The notes under the pieces are model-generated. The model did not search any database. It was not told where the DNA came from and saw only the letters and a program-made list of their open reading frames with translations. Shown one piece after another: positions 60,774 through 64,000 of a stretch of 64,000 nt of DNA; the stretch's first letter is position 1, and every line of letters begins with the position of its first letter. The stretch is from Cytophagaceae bacterium. Lineage in GTDB: Bacteria; Bacteroidota; Bacteroidia; Cytophagales; Spirosomataceae. The stretch is from the NCBI GenBank assembly GCA_005791165.1, contig SXXW01000025.1:1-64000 (forward strand). The letters are read 5' to 3'. The position numbers and the translations under genes are program-made.

Positions 60774-63602
60774 ATGCAGCAACCCAAAGATTTAACCGGT
60801 TTTTCTCACATTGAGGTGTTGGGTGCGCGTGAACATAATTTAAAAAACATTGATGTATCCATTCCCCGTAACCAGTTAGTAGTCATTACTGGAATTTCTG
60901 GCTCCGGAAAATCTTCGCTTGCCTTTGATACCATTTATGCAGAAGGCCAAAGACGCTACATGGAAAGTTTTTCGGCCTATGCCCGTTCATTTTTAGGGAA
61001 TATGGAACGTCCAGACGTGGACAAAATCAATGGTTTATCTCCCGTGATATCCATTGAACAAAAGACAACATCTAAAAATCCGCGATCTACCGTAGGAACC
61101 ACCACAGAGATTTACGATTTTATGCGATTGCTTTTTGCTCGGGCTTCAGATGCTTTTTCTTATTTATCTGGAGAACGAATGGTGAAGCAGTCGGTGGATC
61201 AAATTATATCGACTTTAATGAGTCAATTCTCCTCCTCCAAGGTGTGGTTTTTGGCGCCATTAGTAAAAGGGCGCAAGGGACATTACCGAGAGCTTTTTGT
61301 TCAAATAGCTAAATGGGGATATACCAAAGTTCGTGTAGACGGCGAAGTGATGGATCTGGTTCCCAAAATGCAACTAGACCGATTTAAGGTGCATGATGTG
61401 GAAGTTGTGGTGGATAGACTTATCGTTTCAGATACTGAAAGACTTCGAATTTCACAATCATTGCAGACGGCCATGAACATAGGCAAAGGCCAAGTTTTTG
61501 TTCTGGATGAGTCGGGAAAATTGCATTATTTCTCCCAAACCCTGATGGACCCCAAAACCGGTTTATCATACGATGAACCTGCGCCAAATTCCTTTTCATT
61601 TAATAGTCCTTATGGTGCTTGCCCCTGTTGCAATGGCCTGGGAGTTGTGGAAGAAATCACCGAAGAATCAGTCATTCCAGACCCATCCCTGAGTATTATT
61701 CGGGGAGCTATTGCTCCTATAGGGGAATATAGGGAGTTGTGGATTTTCAAGCAATTAGAGGTTTTATTAAAACCTTATTCTGTCGGCTTGTCGACGCCCA
61801 TCGCTAAATTCCCTCGGGAGGCCGTAGAGCTAATGCTTTATGGAACCGATGAACCTGTCCCCGTGCCTTCAAAAAAATATGTGGGGACCGAGTGGAGTAC
61901 CAAATATGATGGAATTATTAATTTTCTGAAGCGCCAACAAGACAACGGATCTGAAAAAACGCAAGATTGGCTGAAGGATTTTTTAGAAATAAAAATTTGT
62001 CCGGATTGTGATGGATTTAGACTTAAAAAGGAGTCTTTGCATTTTAAGATCGATGGTAAGCATATAGGTGAATTAGCTCAAATGGATGTCAGTGATTTGG
62101 CCGAGTGGTTTTCTAATTTGGAGGAAAGAATTTCAGACCGACAAAAACAAATTGCGACAGAGGTATTGAAAGAAATTAAAAAAAGAATTGGGTTTTTGAC
62201 GCAAATAGGACTTACCTATTTAACGCTAGACCGACCGATGAAAAGTTTGTCTGGCGGAGAATCCCAACGCATTCGTTTAGCGACCCAAATCGGAACGCAG
62301 TTGGTGGGCGTGCTTTATATCATGGATGAACCATCCATCGGTTTACATCAGCGCGATAATGAAAAGTTAATTTTAGCTTTAAAAGATTTGCGCGACTTAG
62401 GAAATTCAGTGCTGGTTGTCGAACACGACAAAGACATGATGTTAGAGTCTGACTACATTTTGGATATTGGACCTGGAGCGGGTCGACATGGTGGCCATGT
62501 GGTTGGTTTTGGAAGTCCTTCAGAATTTTTAAAACTAGAAACGCCTACAGCCAAATATCTAAATGGAGCTTTGAAAATTGCCGCGCCTACAGTTCGTAGA
62601 ACGGGGAACGGGAATTCAATTGTGCTTAAAGGCGCGCACGGAAATAATTTAAAAAATGTAAACGTTGAATTTCCTTTGGGTAAATTTATTACAGTTACTG
62701 GTGTTTCTGGATCAGGAAAATCAACTTTAATTCACGACACCTTAGTCTTAAAATTGAAGCAATTTTTTGATCGAACCAAACGTGAGCCCCTACCATTTAA
62801 GTCCATCACTGGCTTGGAATTTATTGACAAGGTTATTGAGGTAGACCAATCGCCCATCGGTCGGACCCCACGTTCAAACCCTGCTACCTATACTAATATG
62901 TACACGGATATCAGGACTTTATACTGTGAACTACCTGAATCTAAAATTCGAGGCTATAAGGCAGGTCGATTTAGTTTTAATGTCAAAGGGGGTCGCTGTG
63001 AAGGTTGCGAAGGAGCAGGTAGAAAAAAAATTGAGATGGAATTTTTACCTGATGTATTTGTTGAATGCGAAACATGCAAGGGAAAAAGGTTTAATCGCGA
63101 AACCTTGGAAGTTCGTTTCAAGGGGAAATCGATTTCAGATGTATTGGATATGACGGTAGAACAGGCGCTCGATTTTTTTGAACATCAACCCCGTATTTTC
63201 CGTAGGGTTCAAACCTTATCTGAAGTGGGTTTAGGTTATATCACTTTAGGGCAGCATGCAACGACCTTATCTGGAGGTGAGGCGCAAAGGGTTAAATTAG
63301 CGGAAGAATTGTCAAAAAAAGACACGGGTAAAACATTGTATGTGCTGGACGAACCTACTACAGGATTGCATTTTCAAGATGTCAAATTACTCTTAGATGT
63401 ATTGCAAAAATTGGTGGATAAAGGCAATACCGTTTTGGTGATTGAACACAATATGGATGTAATTAAAGTATCGGATTATATTGTTGACATGGGTCCAGAA
63501 GGAGGAAATGCTGGGGGCCAATTGCTTATTTCGGGGACACCGGAGCAAGTGGCCAAATCTAAAAATAGCCATACAGGAAGATTTTTGAAAAAAGAACTTT
63601 AG
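60774..63602 (+). CDS. uvrA: UvrABC system protein A
   Basis: From the ATG at 60774 the product is 942 residues, the usual UvrA length. It has two ABC ATPase modules, Walker [14 protein letters not shown] and [13 protein letters not shown], signatures [12 protein letters not shown] and [12 protein letters not shown], and Walker [11 protein letters not shown] and [10 protein letters not shown]. The zinc-finger cysteines are in [17 protein letters not shown], and CEGCEGAG with CETCKGKRF. UvrA scans DNA for helix-distorting lesions with UvrB and is recruited by Mfd, which is also in this window (2324). A TTG frame start 66 bases earlier runs through the terminator and promoter and is rejected. 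Confidence 0.98.
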   Translation: MQQPKDLTGFSHIEVLGAREHNLKNIDVSIPRNQLVVITGISGSGKSSLAFDTIYAEGQRRYMESFSAYARSFLGNMERPDVDKINGLSPVISIEQKTTSKNPRSTVGTTTEIYDFMRLLFARASDAFSYLSGERMVKQSVDQIISTLMSQFSSSKVWFLAPLVKGRKGHYRELFVQIAKWGYTKVRVDGEVMDLVPKMQLDRFKVHDVEVVVDRLIVSDTERLRISQSLQTAMNIGKGQVFVLDESGKLHYFSQTLMDPKTGLSYDEPAPNSFSFNSPYGACPCCNGLGVVEEITEESVIPDPSLSIIRGAIAPIGEYRELWIFKQLEVLLKPYSVGLSTPIAKFPREAVELMLYGTDEPVPVPSKKYVGTEWSTKYDGIINFLKRQQDNGSEKTQDWLKDFLEIKICPDCDGFRLKKESLHFKIDGKHIGELAQMDVSDLAEWFSNLEERISDRQKQIATEVLKEIKKRIGFLTQIGLTYLTLDRPMKSLSGGESQRIRLATQIGTQLVGVLYIMDEPSIGLHQRDNEKLILALKDLRDLGNSVLVVEHDKDMMLESDYILDIGPGAGRHGGHVVGFGSPSEFLKLETPTAKYLNGALKIAAPTVRRTGNGNSIVLKGAHGNNLKNVNVEFPLGKFITVTGVSGSGKSTLIHDTLVLKLKQFFDRTKREPLPFKSITGLEFIDKVIEVDQSPIGRTPRSNPATYTNMYTDIRTLYCELPESKIRGYKAGRFSFNVKGGRCEGCEGAGRKKIEMEFLPDVFVECETCKGKRFNRETLEVRFKGKSISDVLDMTVEQALDFFEHQPRIFRRVQTLSEVGLGYITLGQHATTLSGGEAQRVKLAEELSKKDTGKTLYVLDEPTTGLHFQDVKLLLDVLQKLVDKGNTVLVIEHNMDVIKVSDYIVDMGPEGGNAGGQLLISGTPEQVAKSKNSHTGRFLKKEL

Positions 63603-63630
63603 TGCAAGGCTTAGAATGTTTGGGTCTTCT

Positions 63631-63663
63631 AAGGTAATTTTTCATAGGATAAAAATTTACCTT
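63631..63663 (+). terminator. Candidate hairpin terminator after uvrA
   Basis: AAGGTAATTTTT (63631-63642) and AAAAATTTACCTT (63651-63663) can pair around a short centre, with one bulge. There is no clean T-tract immediately after. It is the only stem seen between uvrA and the next gene. Confidence 0.45.
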
Positions 63664-63767
63664 AAAATATGATCCATTTGATTTTTTTCTACCTTAAATT
63701 TATTTAGTTTTCGGCTTGAAATTTTTGCCTCAATGCTTTCTCCCTTTGGGGGCGTTTTGATTAATTA

Positions 63768-64000
63768 ATGGATATGACCTATTTTTTTCAATTTCTTTTT
63801 ATCGCTTTGTTGGTTTCTATGAGTTATTTAATCGCGATGCGATTTAAAGGCATATTGGCTACGATTCGATTATCCCAACCTATTCAATTATCAGATCAGC
63901 CCATTGAACGTTGGAAGCGAGTATTTCTACTGGCTTTTGGGCAAAAAAAGATGTTTCAAAAACCTTTTGTTGGCCTCATGCATTTCTTGATTTATATCGG
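63768..64000 (+). CDS. (Fe-S)-binding membrane protein, N-terminal part (cut by window edge)
   Basis: The last gene starts at the ATG at 63768 and runs off the window. The first 77 residues show one membrane helix (about 5-23, FFQFLFIALLVSMSYLIAM) and then IRLSQPIQLSDQPIERWKRV and LLAFGQKKMFQKPFVGLMHFLIYIG. The FGQKKMF and HFLIY pattern is typical of the membrane N-terminus of Bacteroidota heterodisulfide-reductase-related (Fe-S)-binding proteins, where a 4Fe-4S dicluster domain and CCG domains follow. Those domains cannot be seen here. The 165-base gap after uvrA holds the possible terminator and no clear promoter. Confidence 0.7.
   Translation, partial: MDMTYFFQFLFIALLVSMSYLIAMRFKGILATIRLSQPIQLSDQPIERWKRVFLLAFGQKKMFQKPFVGLMHFLIYI

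Overview
This window is a compact, AT-rich chromosomal segment from a member of the Bacteroidota, most likely the Cytophagales. The gliding/type IX secretion lipoprotein GldJ, two TonB-dependent receptors with N-terminal carboxypeptidase-regulatory domains, the ccmBCDEF layout and repeated TTG-N19/20-TAnnTTTG promoters (the Bacteroidota sigma factor consensus) all point there. A freshwater Cytophagales relative is a guess from overall gene content. The segment looks like stable core genome: no insertion sequences, phage genes, CRISPR arrays or rRNA genes were seen, and no gene-free stretch exceeds 300 bases. The longest non-coding gaps are 5678-5928 (TPP riboswitch) and 57584-57806 (promoters).

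Layout. 1-2259: start of fusA (leftward), comF, gldJ. 2324-8316: mfd and, divergently, a TPP-riboswitch-controlled TonB receptor probably for thiamin or a precursor. 8369-16441: a glycosyltransferase, TerC, an AraC regulator divergent from a phytanoyl-CoA dioxygenase-like gene, a dienelactone-hydrolase-like secreted protein coupled to a 45-residue lipoprotein, and a large ThuA/sugar dehydrogenase/PKD/cytochrome c/CBM fusion. 16495-23442: ABC-F ATPase, tatC and glyA (one leftward run), then dsbD with a small membrane protein. 23519-32177: M3 peptidase, FAD/2Fe-2S reductase, GHL10 hydrolase and OmpR-type regulator (leftward), AI-2E-type permease, and a phosphatase-LytS-LytTR run. 32247-39897: isochorismate synthase with a hotdog thioesterase, a CorC/HlyC-type protein and the ccm cytochrome c maturation operon. 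40116-49960: feoAB, thioesterase, DUF2147 protein, phosphosulfolactate synthase, DedA, aroE, a PRTase, ruvX, a second dioxygenase and two outer-membrane-type proteins. 49999-57583: BatD-like protein, aroC-tadA, sod, tRNA-His, a carotenoid gene with a CarH-like B12 photoreceptor regulator, manC and a DUF3089 lipoprotein. 57807-64000: TonB receptor, uvrA and the start of a membrane (Fe-S)-binding protein.

Connections. Cytochrome c biogenesis (ccm operon, DsbD) fits with the secreted c-type cytochrome domain on the large fusion protein. Shikimate/chorismate genes (aroE, aroC) and isochorismate synthase belong to the route from chorismate to menaquinone. The CarH-like regulator beside a carotenoid gene suggests light-controlled pigment. 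The most interesting items are the riboswitch locus with face-to-face promoters, the CarH/carotenoid pair with a repeat in its promoter, the overlooked translationally coupled mini-lipoprotein, the CxxxY-type CcmE, and phosphosulfolactate synthase as a possible entry to sulfonates. No clearly new multi-gene system was identified.
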